A stretch of DNA of 8,079 nucleotides, taken from the NCBI GenBank assembly GCA_031290855.1, contig JAISLM010000160.1, positions 1 through 8,079 of the forward strand, read 5' to 3'. Below are positions 1-5,333 of the stretch, one piece after another; within the stretch, counting starts at the first letter, position 1; each line of letters begins with the position of its first letter. The translations under genes and the position numbers were made by a program. The notes below the pieces were generated by a model. The model had not been told where the DNA came from. It searched no databases and was given only the letters and a program-made list of their open reading frames with translations. The stretch is from Spirochaetaceae bacterium. GTDB taxonomy: Bacteria; Spirochaetota; Spirochaetia; Treponematales; Breznakiellaceae.

Positions 1-17
1 AGGAAGTTTATAATATC

Positions 18-107
18 GTCTGGTTTAATACCAAATCTTTGTAGGCTTTGCCTTACGTGAGCCGCGGCAAGCGCGAACCGAAGGTTCGGCGGGGTATTAA
101 ACCAGAC
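18..107. repeat. Long inverted repeat enclosing nested hairpins (candidate MITE/REP-like element)
   Basis: A perfect 15-bp inverted repeat has its left arm at 18-32 (GTCTGGTTTAATACC) and its right arm at 93-107. The 60 bases between them can form three further small hairpins: 43-53 (AGGC-TTT-GCCT), the 8-bp palindrome GCCGCGGC at 61-68, and 74-88 (CGAACC-GAA-GGTTCG). The whole could fold as a multi-branched cruciform. I see no flanking target-site duplication and no T-tract, so it is not an obvious simple terminator, although it lies downstream of the minus-strand operon ending at 204. Its TACCCCGCC word (complement of 88-96) recurs at 3614-3622. A miniature mobile or REP-type element is an inference. 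Confidence 0.6.
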
Positions 108-203
108 TTTGCGAATAAACCCGTTTCGGCGGCAAGGGAAAGACATGATTTGTGTACGTCAAATACCGTGCCCGAACACGCCGCACCGTAACAGTCTTCC
201 GGT

Positions 204-1013
204 TTACAGGTTTTCCAGTTCGCGCTCTACTTCGTCCAGGCGCTTGGTGAGCGCGTCTATAGTGCGCTCTATCCGTTGCTTCTCTTTTACAAGGCGCAGC
301 TTCCCGTCCTCGGCGGGGAAGTTTGCGGTTTTGTGGTTTATCTTTACCGTGTCGGGGCTCTTGCCGGCAAGGAAGGCCCTTTCCGCCTCGAAGCGCGCCT
401 CCTCGTTCCGTATTCCCGCGACGAAGCGCATGTTGTCCGGCCCTATTTCCGGCTTTATGTCGTACTGGAACATCTTTACGGCGAGTTTTGCCGAGGCTCG
501 CGGCATACAGAGTATCCTGTCGACATAGTCCTCGAAGCGCAGTCCTATGCCGGAGCAAAGTTCCTGCGCCTCGACGAGGCGGCGTCCCAGTTCCTTGAGA
601 AGCCTGCCGTTTTCGGCGAGGAAGTCGTATTTTATACGGGCCGTCAGTTCCGACAGGGCGGGAGAGGCATCGAGTTTGTTGCTGTAAAGGCCCCGCCCTT
701 CGGCCTTCTCCAGCAGGGCGTGGAAGATCGCCCAGAATTCCTGCGTGTGGGCGCGTGCGGACAGTTTCCCGCCGTGCTTGCAGGCGTGGAGGTGGTGGGC
801 GTACTCGTGAATCGCCGTGTATACGAGGGAATTCTCGTTCACCGTCCCGTCTTTCCCGTCCGTGAAATTCCTGTTGTGGATGATGATCTCGCGCCCGTCC
901 GGTTTGTAAAGGCCGTTCACCTTTCGGCTCTTCTTCCCGGAGAATATCAGGGAAAAATCGAACGGAGCGTCCTCTATCGAGAGTAACAGTTTCTTTACGG
1001 CATCCTGGTTCAT
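204..1013 (-). CDS. Putative HExxH zinc metalloprotein, SprT-like, with C-terminal coiled coil
   Basis: This 269-aa protein is not one I can name. Residues 69-73 read HEYAH, a zincin HExxH motif (His69, Glu70, His73). It is followed by H89-T-Q-E-F-W, which fits the third zinc ligand and aromatic position of SprT/WLM-type proteases (HExxH, spacer, HxxxF/W). Residues 34-62 look like a short beta-rich lead-in. Residues about 118-200 are helical. Residues about 238-269 are charged and heptad-like, a likely coiled coil. No signal peptide or membrane segment is visible, so it is probably cytosolic. The start is the ATG at 1011-1013, which overlaps the ruvC stop as ATGA; an upstream in-frame ATG at 1038-1040 would lie further inside ruvC and is less likely. 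Coupling to ruvC suggests a role near DNA repair, for example SPRTN-like proteolysis of DNA-protein crosslinks. That role is inference only. Zincin call moderately sure, substrate unknown. Confidence 0.7.
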   Translation of the reverse strand: MNQDAVKKLLLSIEDAPFDFSLIFSGKKSRKVNGLYKPDGREIIIHNRNFTDGKDGTVNENSLVYTAIHEYAHHLHACKHGGKLSARAHTQEFWAIFHALLEKAEGRGLYSNKLDASPALSELTARIKYDFLAENGRLLKELGRRLVEAQELCSGIGLRFEDYVDRILCMPRASAKLAVKMFQYDIKPEIGPDNMRFVAGIRNEEARFEAERAFLAGKSPDTVKINHKTANFPAEDGKLRLVKEKQRIERTIDALTKRLDEVERELENL

Positions 1014-1501
1014 AGGTTTATCTCGGAGTTGGCGGCGCATATAGCGGCGGCAAGCGCGTCCGCCGCATGGTCGGGGCGCGGCGCGGCTTCAAGGCCCAGT
1101 ATTATCCGCACCATCTCCTGCACCTGCCGTTTGTCCGCGCCGGCCACGCCGCTCACCCCCTGCTTTATCGCGTTAGGCGTTAGTTCCCGCACGCTGAGTC
1201 CCGCCTCGGCGAGCGCCATGCAGAGGACGCCCCGCGCCTCCGCCACCGGTATCGCGCTCTTCACGTTCCGCGCGAAGAACAGCACCTCGACGGCGGCCTC
1301 GCCGGGCCGCCACTTCTCGATCACGGCCCTTATACCCCGGTAGATCGCGAGCAGCCTTTCACAACGGCTTTGCGTAGGCGGCGTTTCGATGCAGCCGTGC
1401 GCCAGATGCCTCGCCCGCTGCCCGGAATATTCAAGCATCCCCCAACCGGAGGCGGCAAGCCCCGGATCGACGCCGATTATCCGCCTTCCGTCCGCTTTCA
1501 C
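1010..1501 (-). CDS. ruvC: Crossover junction endodeoxyribonuclease RuvC
   Basis: RuvC is the Holliday-junction resolvase, a dimeric Mg2+-dependent nuclease that cuts junctions positioned by RuvAB during recombinational repair. The 163-aa length is normal. The RNase H-like fold is marked by IGVDPG (catalytic Asp12), then Glu72 in the VEVLFFARN segment, the TPNAIKQGVSG loop (residues 108-118), and a C-terminal DHAADALAAA. In that last block His145 and Asp148 take the positions of E. coli Asp138 and Asp141. A His at the third position is known in Thermus RuvC. The start is GTG (1499-1501), six bases after the yebC stop, with only a weak purine run in front. Together with the ATGA overlap at its 3' end, this points to translation within a yebC-ruvC-metalloprotein operon. 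ruvA and ruvB are not in the window. Next to yebC is a common location for ruvC in bacteria. Confidence 0.96.
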   Translation of the reverse strand: MKADGRRIIGVDPGLAASGWGMLEYSGQRARHLAHGCIETPPTQSRCERLLAIYRGIRAVIEKWRPGEAAVEVLFFARNVKSAIPVAEARGVLCMALAEAGLSVRELTPNAIKQGVSGVAGADKRQVQEMVRIILGLEAAPRPDHAADALAAAICAANSEINL

Positions 1502-1507
1502 CGTCCG

Positions 1508-2242
1508 CTATTCTTCGTAGTCGTCGGGTACTTCGATGTTGGAGTACACGTTCTGCACGTCGTCGTTCTCTTCCAGCTTTTCGATCAGCCGCAGAACCTT
1601 GCCGGTGGTGGCGGCGTCAAGCACGACGGGCGCTTCCGGCACCATGCTTATCTCGGCCCCGGTCGTCTCGAATGCGGCGTTCTCCAGCGCCTTCGCCACC
1701 TTCTCGAAGCCCTCCGGCGCGGTGACAACCTCTATCACGCCGTCGCTCAGCGTAACGTCGTCCGCCCCGCCTTCGAGGGCCGCTTCCAGCACCTTGTCCT
1801 CGGTGTACTTCTCGCCGTCCAGCGTGATGATACCCCTGCGGGTCAGAAGCCGCGCAACGGAACCGGCCTTCGCCAGTTCCGCGCCGGCCCTTGTCAGTAT
1901 GTTGCGGACGTCCGCCGCGGCGCGGTTCCGGTTGTCGGTAAGCACCTCTATCAGTATCGCCGCCTCGCCTAGTCGCGCCTCGTAGGTAAGTTCCTCGTAG
2001 CTTATCCCGTCGAGTTCGCCTGTCCCTTTCTTGATAGCCCTGTCGATGTTGTCTTTCGGCATATTCGCGCCACGCGCCTTGATCACGGCGGTTCGCAGCC
2101 TGGGATTTCCTTCAGGGTCGCCGCCTCCCATCCTTGCCGCTATCGATATCTCTTTGATAAGTTTTGTAAAAAGGTTACCGCGCTGCGCGTCGGCCGCGCC
2201 CTTGGCGCGTTTAATTTTTGCCCATTTGCTATGGCCAGACAT
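1508..2242 (-). CDS. yebC: YebC/PmpR (TACO1) family protein
   Basis: A full-length member (244 aa) of the YebC/TACO1 family. It opens with the hallmark MSGHSKWAKIKRAKGAADA, followed by RGNLFTKLIKEI, and has the NMPKDNIDRAIKKGTG segment at about residues 60-74. The family was long annotated as a transcriptional regulator (PmpR in Pseudomonas). Mitochondrial TACO1 is a translational activator, and more recent work on bacterial YebC supports a ribosome-associated role in relieving stalling at proline-rich stretches. Which role applies here cannot be read from sequence. The C-terminus is acidic (PDDYEE). The ATG at 2240-2242 has a strong AAGGAG five bases upstream, so the start is secure. It is the first gene of the tight minus-strand cluster with ruvC and the HExxH protein, and is separated from hisC upstream by 163 bp. 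Confidence 0.96.
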   Translation of the reverse strand: MSGHSKWAKIKRAKGAADAQRGNLFTKLIKEISIAARMGGGDPEGNPRLRTAVIKARGANMPKDNIDRAIKKGTGELDGISYEELTYEARLGEAAILIEVLTDNRNRAAADVRNILTRAGAELAKAGSVARLLTRRGIITLDGEKYTEDKVLEAALEGGADDVTLSDGVIEVVTAPEGFEKVAKALENAAFETTGAEISMVPEAPVVLDAATTGKVLRLIEKLEENDDVQNVYSNIEVPDDYEE

Positions 2243-2405
2243 AATTTCTCCTTAAAATTGCTATGTTAAAGTATCCCCATGCTACCCGATTCCACCCTTT
2301 ATGTCGAGCCGTCGGCGGATTTTCTCCAGGACGTCCGCCGTGAAAGGGAAGGCGGGATAACAAGGGGCAACCCTCCGCCCATCATAAAAACCCTCTTTAA
2401 AATGG
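2243..2405. other. hisC-yebC intergenic region
   Basis: This 163-bp gap lies between the end of hisC and the start of yebC, both on the minus strand. It holds a 7-bp inverted repeat (CGGCGGA at 2313-2319, TCCGCCG at 2334-2340) with a 14-base loop and no T-tract, so it is not a convincing terminator. A yebC promoter probably lies here, but I see no box good enough to place it. The plus-strand reading frame running through it shows no protein-family features. Confidence 0.4.
2248..2253 (-). promoter_or_regulatory. Ribosome binding site of yebC
   Basis: AAGGAG on the minus strand, five bases before the yebC ATG. It is one of the few strong Shine-Dalgarno sites in the window and fixes this start. 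Confidence 0.85.
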
Positions 2406-3494
2406 CTACTCCGCATACGCCCTCGCATCTCTCATTAATCTGCCGCATACTTCCAGCAATTTGTCCATGCCGTCATCGCGGCCTATGCTGACGCGGAGGT
2501 AGTCCCTCGCGCGGTCCCTGTCAAAGTGGCGGACGAGTATGCCGTTTTCGCGGAGTATCGTGAATAGGCGGGCCGCGCAGATGGGGGGTGGCGGTTTTGT
2601 AAATATAAAGTTCGCGGCGGACGGGAGACTCGTAAATCCGAGCGCGGCAAGGGCGGCGGAGACACGTTCCCGCGTTTTTATCACCTTCTTGTTTACCTCC
2701 CCGCAGTAGGCGCGATCAAGCACTGCGGCGCGGGCGGCTGCCTGGGCTATCGCGTCCACCGTGTACGAGTTGAACGAGTCGCGTATGCGTTCAAGCGCTT
2801 CTATCAGCGGACGCGGGCCTATCGCAAACCCGACGCGAAGTCCGGCAAGGGAAGCCGATTTTGACAGCGTATGCACGGTAAGGAGGTTAGGGTTTTCGCG
2901 GATCAGCGATACGGCGCTTTCCGCGCCGAAGGCCTGGTAGGCCTCGTCCACAATCAAAACCCTGTTTTGCGCCGCAAGCCGTTCTGCCAGACCCTTTATC
3001 GCGCCTGGCGGCAGCGCGATGCCGGTCGGCGCGTTTGGGTTCGGGAATACCGTACCGGCGTCGTATGCGTCCGTGTCTATCGTAAAGTCTTCGAGCAGAG
3101 GCACTTCCCGCGCCGGTATGTCCCAAAGTTTGGCGTAGACGGGATAGAAGCTGTAGGTAATGTCGGGGAAAAGCACGGGCCGGGAGGGCGCCTCGAAGAA
3201 AGCGCCGAACGCGAATGCCAGCACCTCGTCGCTGCCGTTGCCGGCAAACACCTGTTCCGGCCTTACGCCGTAGCTTTCCGAGACGGCTTCCCTTAGCGCG
3301 GCGCAGCCGGGGTCGGGATAGAGGCGCAGGTTTCCCGACGCGGCCTCCCGTATCGCTTCGAGAACCAGGGGCGAGGGCGGGTAGGGGTTTTCATTCGTAT
3401 TCAGCTTCACAAGCCCCGCCATGCGCGGCTGCTCGCCCGGCACATACGGCAAAAGCGCTTCTACGCGCCCGTTCCAAAATACCTTATCGGTCAT
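2406..3494 (-). CDS. hisC: Histidinol-phosphate aminotransferase (HisC), class II PLP enzyme
   Basis: HisC converts imidazole acetol phosphate and glutamate to L-histidinol phosphate and 2-oxoglutarate in histidine biosynthesis; some homologues also act on aromatic amino acids. The 362-aa length is typical of the family. Visible fold-type I PLP signatures are LNTNENPYPPS (residues 31-41), the GNGSDE cofactor-phosphate loop (85-90), NPNAPTG (152-158), VDEAYQAF (182-189, Asp183 and Tyr186 near the PLP ring), and HTLSKSASLAGLRVG (208-222). In the last, Lys212 is the expected Schiff-base lysine, and Arg334 in the LRVSIG block is the expected substrate-carboxylate arginine. The ATG at 3492-3494 has AGG about eight bases upstream. 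No other his gene is in the window, so it is a stand-alone copy here. A generic aminotransferase or a HisC-like aromatic aminotransferase cannot be excluded. Confidence 0.9.
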   Translation of the reverse strand: MTDKVFWNGRVEALLPYVPGEQPRMAGLVKLNTNENPYPPSPLVLEAIREAASGNLRLYPDPGCAALREAVSESYGVRPEQVFAGNGSDEVLAFAFGAFFEAPSRPVLFPDITYSFYPVYAKLWDIPAREVPLLEDFTIDTDAYDAGTVFPNPNAPTGIALPPGAIKGLAERLAAQNRVLIVDEAYQAFGAESAVSLIRENPNLLTVHTLSKSASLAGLRVGFAIGPRPLIEALERIRDSFNSYTVDAIAQAAARAAVLDRAYCGEVNKKVIKTRERVSAALAALGFTSLPSAANFIFTKPPPPICAARLFTILRENGILVRHFDRDRARDYLRVSIGRDDGMDKLLEVCGRLMRDARAYAE

Positions 3495-3538
3495 AATGAT
3501 TACCTAATTATTCGTCTCCGGCTCGTTATGTCAAGGCG

Positions 3539-3584
3539 TTGCCGCCGTAAGGCGGAGGGAGGCGCTTGCGTGCGGCGGAGGCAA
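3539..3584. repeat. REP-like nested palindrome
   Basis: The outer arms TTGCC (3539-3543) and GGCAA (3580-3584) bracket two smaller hairpins: CCGCC-GTAA-GGCGG (3542-3546 with 3551-3555, a GNRA-type loop, competing with part of the outer arm) and CGC-TT-GCG (3563-3570). GC-rich paired hairpins beside a Y1-transposase-like gene match the general layout of REP sequences mobilised by REP-associated tyrosine transposases. No T-tract follows on either strand. Family membership is inference. Confidence 0.5.
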
Positions 3585-3738
3585 TTAACGATGAGTGATG
3601 GAATAGGAGGAGGTACCCCGCCCATACCCCTACGGTATATTTCCCGACCTTCATGTAAACCCCGCGTACCGTGCGGTAATATGGTTTTCTCTTCCATAGG
3701 CCGGTTTTACCATGTTTTAAGCCATTTTCCACCATATC

Positions 3739-3806
3739 AGGCGAATAGCCTAATGAGCCGCCCCGCCGGAACGGTATTTCCGGTTCGGCTCCTTTCCCTT
3801 TTTCTC
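3739..3806. repeat. Twin hairpins with pyrimidine tail, REP-like or terminator-like
   Basis: A small hairpin AGGC-GAATA-GCCT (3739-3751) is followed by a two-step hairpin. Its outer stem is GAGCCG (3755-3760) with CGGCTC (3786-3791), and its inner stem is CCGGAA (3766-3771) with TTCCGG (3778-3783) around a 6-base loop. A pyrimidine run with five consecutive T (3799-3803) follows on the plus strand. It resembles a rho-independent terminator, but no intact plus-strand gene lies upstream to end there. Its position about 45 bases ahead of the transposase-like remnant fits a REP/BIME-type element equally well. Confidence 0.5.
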
Positions 3807-3848
3807 CGTATGTTAAAGCAAACTGCGGGCAGCCACCAGTATATTTAC

Positions 3849-4239
3849 ATGAGATCTTTACGAATTCTGAAACAGGTCGCGTGGTACGAAATCCGCACCC
3901 GCACCAACAACCGGGAACCCCTGTTCCGTGCGGGTCAGGCGCCGGCGCTGTTCGGCCGGGTATTACGGAAGACCACGCGCCGCTTTGTCTTAACGGTCCG
4001 GGGGCTGAGCCTCGCCGGTGACCGGCCAGCCTTTTACATCAGGCCCGCGGACGGGTTCGAGCTGCCGGCGATAATGAAATGGCTGAAGCAGGCCTTCACC
4101 CGGAGGTAAAACCGGGACAAGAGACGGACGGTACTGGTCGCGGATACCGGAAGGGGAAGCGCCGGACGGCGGGGTCAGACCCCGCAGCGGGAAACGGGTG
4201 GACGGACGCCCGACGCCGGGCTGTACCCGTGTCTTTAAA
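3849..4239 (+). pseudogene. Degenerate REP-associated Y1-transposase-like gene
   Basis: The first frame (3849-4109, 86 codons then TAA) encodes AWYEIRTRTNNREPLF (residues 11-26), RFVLTVRGLSL, and ELPAIMKWLKQAFTRR. These align in pattern with the N-terminal half of REP-associated Y1 transposases (WYxxxxRxNxxxxLF ... lxxxMxxLKxxYxxxfN). After the stop, homology continues in another frame from about 4105, with DGRYWSRIPEGEAPDGGVRPR, matching the usual GHxWxxRYWS block; the linker is shortened. So there is a stop plus an indel. The HUH metal-binding motif (usually near MPNHxH) is replaced by AGDRPAFYI, and the expected catalytic Tyr position reads Phe83. The protein would therefore be inactive even if restored, or belongs to a divergent non-catalytic subfamily. 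No Shine-Dalgarno is seen. The family call comes from remembered patterns and is not tested by search. Confidence 0.6.
4171..4183. repeat. Perfect short hairpin within the remnant
   Basis: GGGGT-CAG-ACCCC, a 5-bp stem with a 3-base loop, sits in the 3' part of the degenerate transposase-like gene. There is no following T-tract. It is probably part of the remnant's sequence or a repeat motif and not a terminator. Confidence 0.45.
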
Positions 4240-4244
4240 ATGCC

Positions 4245-4250
4245 GATAAT
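4245..4250 (+). promoter_or_regulatory. Possible -10 box before the 148-aa gene
   Basis: GATAAT matches five of six bases of the TATAAT consensus and lies ten bases before the ATG. The best-spaced -35 candidate (TGTACC, 4222-4227) is poor. If used, transcription would start within a few bases of the start codon. Confidence 0.3.
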
Positions 4251-4259
4251 CTGTATAGA

Positions 4260-4706
4260 ATGAATCGTCAACTGAATTACGAGGACAATATATTTATACT
4301 CAATGTAAAAATCAGGGCCATATCGGATATGCTTCTTCTTGACGCCGATCCGGATATCTTTCTGGAAAAAATGCTGGAAGACATCGGTTTTATAGGCGCG
4401 AAGCTGAATCTGGTGCAGGAGTGTCTTGCGCTGAATAAACATCTCATTTCCAGAAACCAGCAACTGCATAATCTTGACGAAACATACGAACGTTTTTTAA
4501 ACTTGTTGAACGAGATGCTGTACGGGAAGGGATGTTTCAACGCGGACAGTTACTCCTCTATCCGGGAACCGGTCAGCAGGCTTGTTGAGTACTGTGTAAA
4601 CTGCCAAAAACAGCTTAAAGAGATTATAGCGGCGTCAGGCGGGAATCTTTCGGATAACCGCCTTGTAAGCAAGGACGAGATGACGGCGCTGTTGGACGGT
4701 ATATGA
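4260..4706 (+). CDS. Unrecognised 148-aa helical protein
   Basis: I do not recognise this protein. It is acidic and predicted all-helical: a helix from about residue 13 to 27, an acidic turn DADPD, then long amphipathic helices at 34-60, 65-90 and 100-124. Four cysteines are present (55, 92, 112, 115), the last two as CVNC, a possible metal or redox pair. No signal peptide or membrane segment is visible. The gene is more AT-rich than the remnant just upstream. It ends four bases before rsmD, so the two are probably co-transcribed. The ATG at 4260-4262 has no Shine-Dalgarno sequence. A GATAAT (4245-4250) lies just upstream and would give a nearly leaderless transcript if it is the -10 box. The ATG also overlaps the stop of the remnant's second frame (ATGA). 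Reality of the gene rests on its length, amphipathic pattern and operon fit. Confidence 0.75.
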   Translation: MNRQLNYEDNIFILNVKIRAISDMLLLDADPDIFLEKMLEDIGFIGAKLNLVQECLALNKHLISRNQQLHNLDETYERFLNLLNEMLYGKGCFNADSYSSIREPVSRLVEYCVNCQKQLKEIIAASGGNLSDNRLVSKDEMTALLDGI

Positions 4707-4710
4707 TCGT

Positions 4711-5259
4711 ATGAGGATAACCGGGGGATGTTTGCGGGGCAGGCGGGTGGAGACTCCGCCCGGCCTTATCCGTCCGGCTATGGACAGAATGCGGGAATCG
4801 GTGTTTGCCGTACTTGGCGATATAAGCGGTCGTTCCTTTTTGGACTTGTTTACCGGTTCCGGCATTATCGCTCTGGAGGCGGCCTCGCGGGGATCTCTGC
4901 ACGTAGAGGCTGTTGAAATGGATAAAAAAAAATGCAAAATCCTATTAAAAAATGTTTCGATAGCGCCGGTACGGATAAACTGCCGTTTCATGCCGGTGGA
5001 GTTGTACGTGCGTCAGGCAAGGCAAAATTTCGACTACATCTTCTGCGATCCTCCGTTCCTTTACAGGTACAAGCATGAATTGGCGGCTTCGATAGCGGCG
5101 TCCGCGTTGCTGGGCGGCGGCGGAATTCTGCTGATGCACCATCCAAAAGAAGATTATTGGGCTGACGGCTCAGAGGGCTTGGCTCTGAGTGACCGGCGCG
5201 AGTATGGCCGCTCAATTGTAGATTTTTGGCGAGTGGAGACAAGAAGTGTGTCGGTTTGA
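4711..5259 (+). CDS. rsmD: 16S rRNA (guanine966-N2)-methyltransferase RsmD
   Basis: RsmD uses S-adenosylmethionine to methylate N2 of G966 in helix 31 of 16S rRNA during 30S assembly. The 182-aa length is typical. The N-terminus MRITGGCLRGRRVETP is the RsmD RNA-binding lead (usually RIIGG..+G+.L). It is followed by RPAMDRMRESVF (residues 21-32), SAM motif I LDLFTGSG (44-51), the acidic ribose-binding VEMD (68-71) and the catalytic DPPF (113-116). The ATG is four bases after the stop of the helical gene, and only a weak GGAC lies in front, so translation is probably coupled. A run of nine A at 4924-4932 encodes Lys-Lys-Lys after Asp71. The usual bacterial neighbour coaD is absent from the window. 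Confidence 0.93.
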   Translation: MRITGGCLRGRRVETPPGLIRPAMDRMRESVFAVLGDISGRSFLDLFTGSGIIALEAASRGSLHVEAVEMDKKKCKILLKNVSIAPVRINCRFMPVELYVRQARQNFDYIFCDPPFLYRYKHELAASIAASALLGGGGILLMHHPKEDYWADGSEGLALSDRREYGRSIVDFWRVETRSVSV

Positions 5260-5283
5260 TACATGTTACCTTTGTAAACGGTA

Positions 5284-5309
5284 TTTGTTTTGAGCAAACG
5301 TGATTTTTT
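5284..5309 (+). terminator. Weak hairpin plus T6 after rsmD
   Basis: TTTG (5284-5287) can pair with CAAA (5295-5298), and six T follow at 5304-5309. The stem is short and AT-rich, and the T-run starts five bases after it, so termination here would be partial at best. This is the only break of any size (74 bp) in the plus-strand gene set. Confidence 0.25.
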
Positions 5310-5310
5310 G

Positions 5311-5317
5311 AAAGGAG
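5311..5317 (+). promoter_or_regulatory. Shine-Dalgarno of the small helical-repeat gene, unusually far from the ATG
   Basis: AAAGGAG is a good ribosome binding site but ends 16 bases before the ATG at 5334. An in-frame TTG at 5319 is too close (one base), and an in-frame ATT at 5331 is a rare start. The interval is a TA-rich stretch that also resembles a -10 box (TATATT, 5323-5328). Confidence 0.5.
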
Positions 5318-5333
5318 TTTGGTATATTATATT

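Larger units (their letters stand above)
3495..4259. other. Divergent intergenic region with hairpins and a dead transposase-like gene
   Basis: These 765 bases separate hisC (minus) from the plus-strand gene set. No intact gene is supported. They contain a nested GC-rich hairpin block (3539-3584), a pair of adjacent hairpins (3739-3791) followed by a pyrimidine tract, and the broken Y1-transposase-like gene (from 3849). Promoters for hisC and for the plus-strand genes must lie here or inside the remnant, but no strong -35/-10 pair stands out. Confidence 0.6.

Noticed and set aside
276..986. 236-aa plus-strand frame opposite the HExxH gene
   Set aside because: It is antisense to a gene with a clear motif and operon overlap, and is a GC-rich shadow with no recognisable domain.
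2279..2491. Plus-strand 70-aa reading frame across the yebC-hisC gap
   Set aside because: It overlaps the 3' end of hisC, has no ribosome binding site or family pattern, and its sequence looks like translated repeat/intergenic DNA.
2871..3296. 141-aa plus-strand frame opposite hisC
   Set aside because: It is a shadow of the well-supported hisC frame with no domain or start signal.
3528..4109. A single 193-aa plus-strand protein
   Set aside because: The first half reads through hairpin repeats with no protein-like pattern. Only the part from the ATG at 3849 shows family resemblance, so I treated that as a broken gene.
3990..4469. 159-aa minus-strand frame across the remnant and the 148-aa gene
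   Set aside because: It runs antisense over two unrelated regions. The plus-strand 148-aa frame fits the rsmD operon better.
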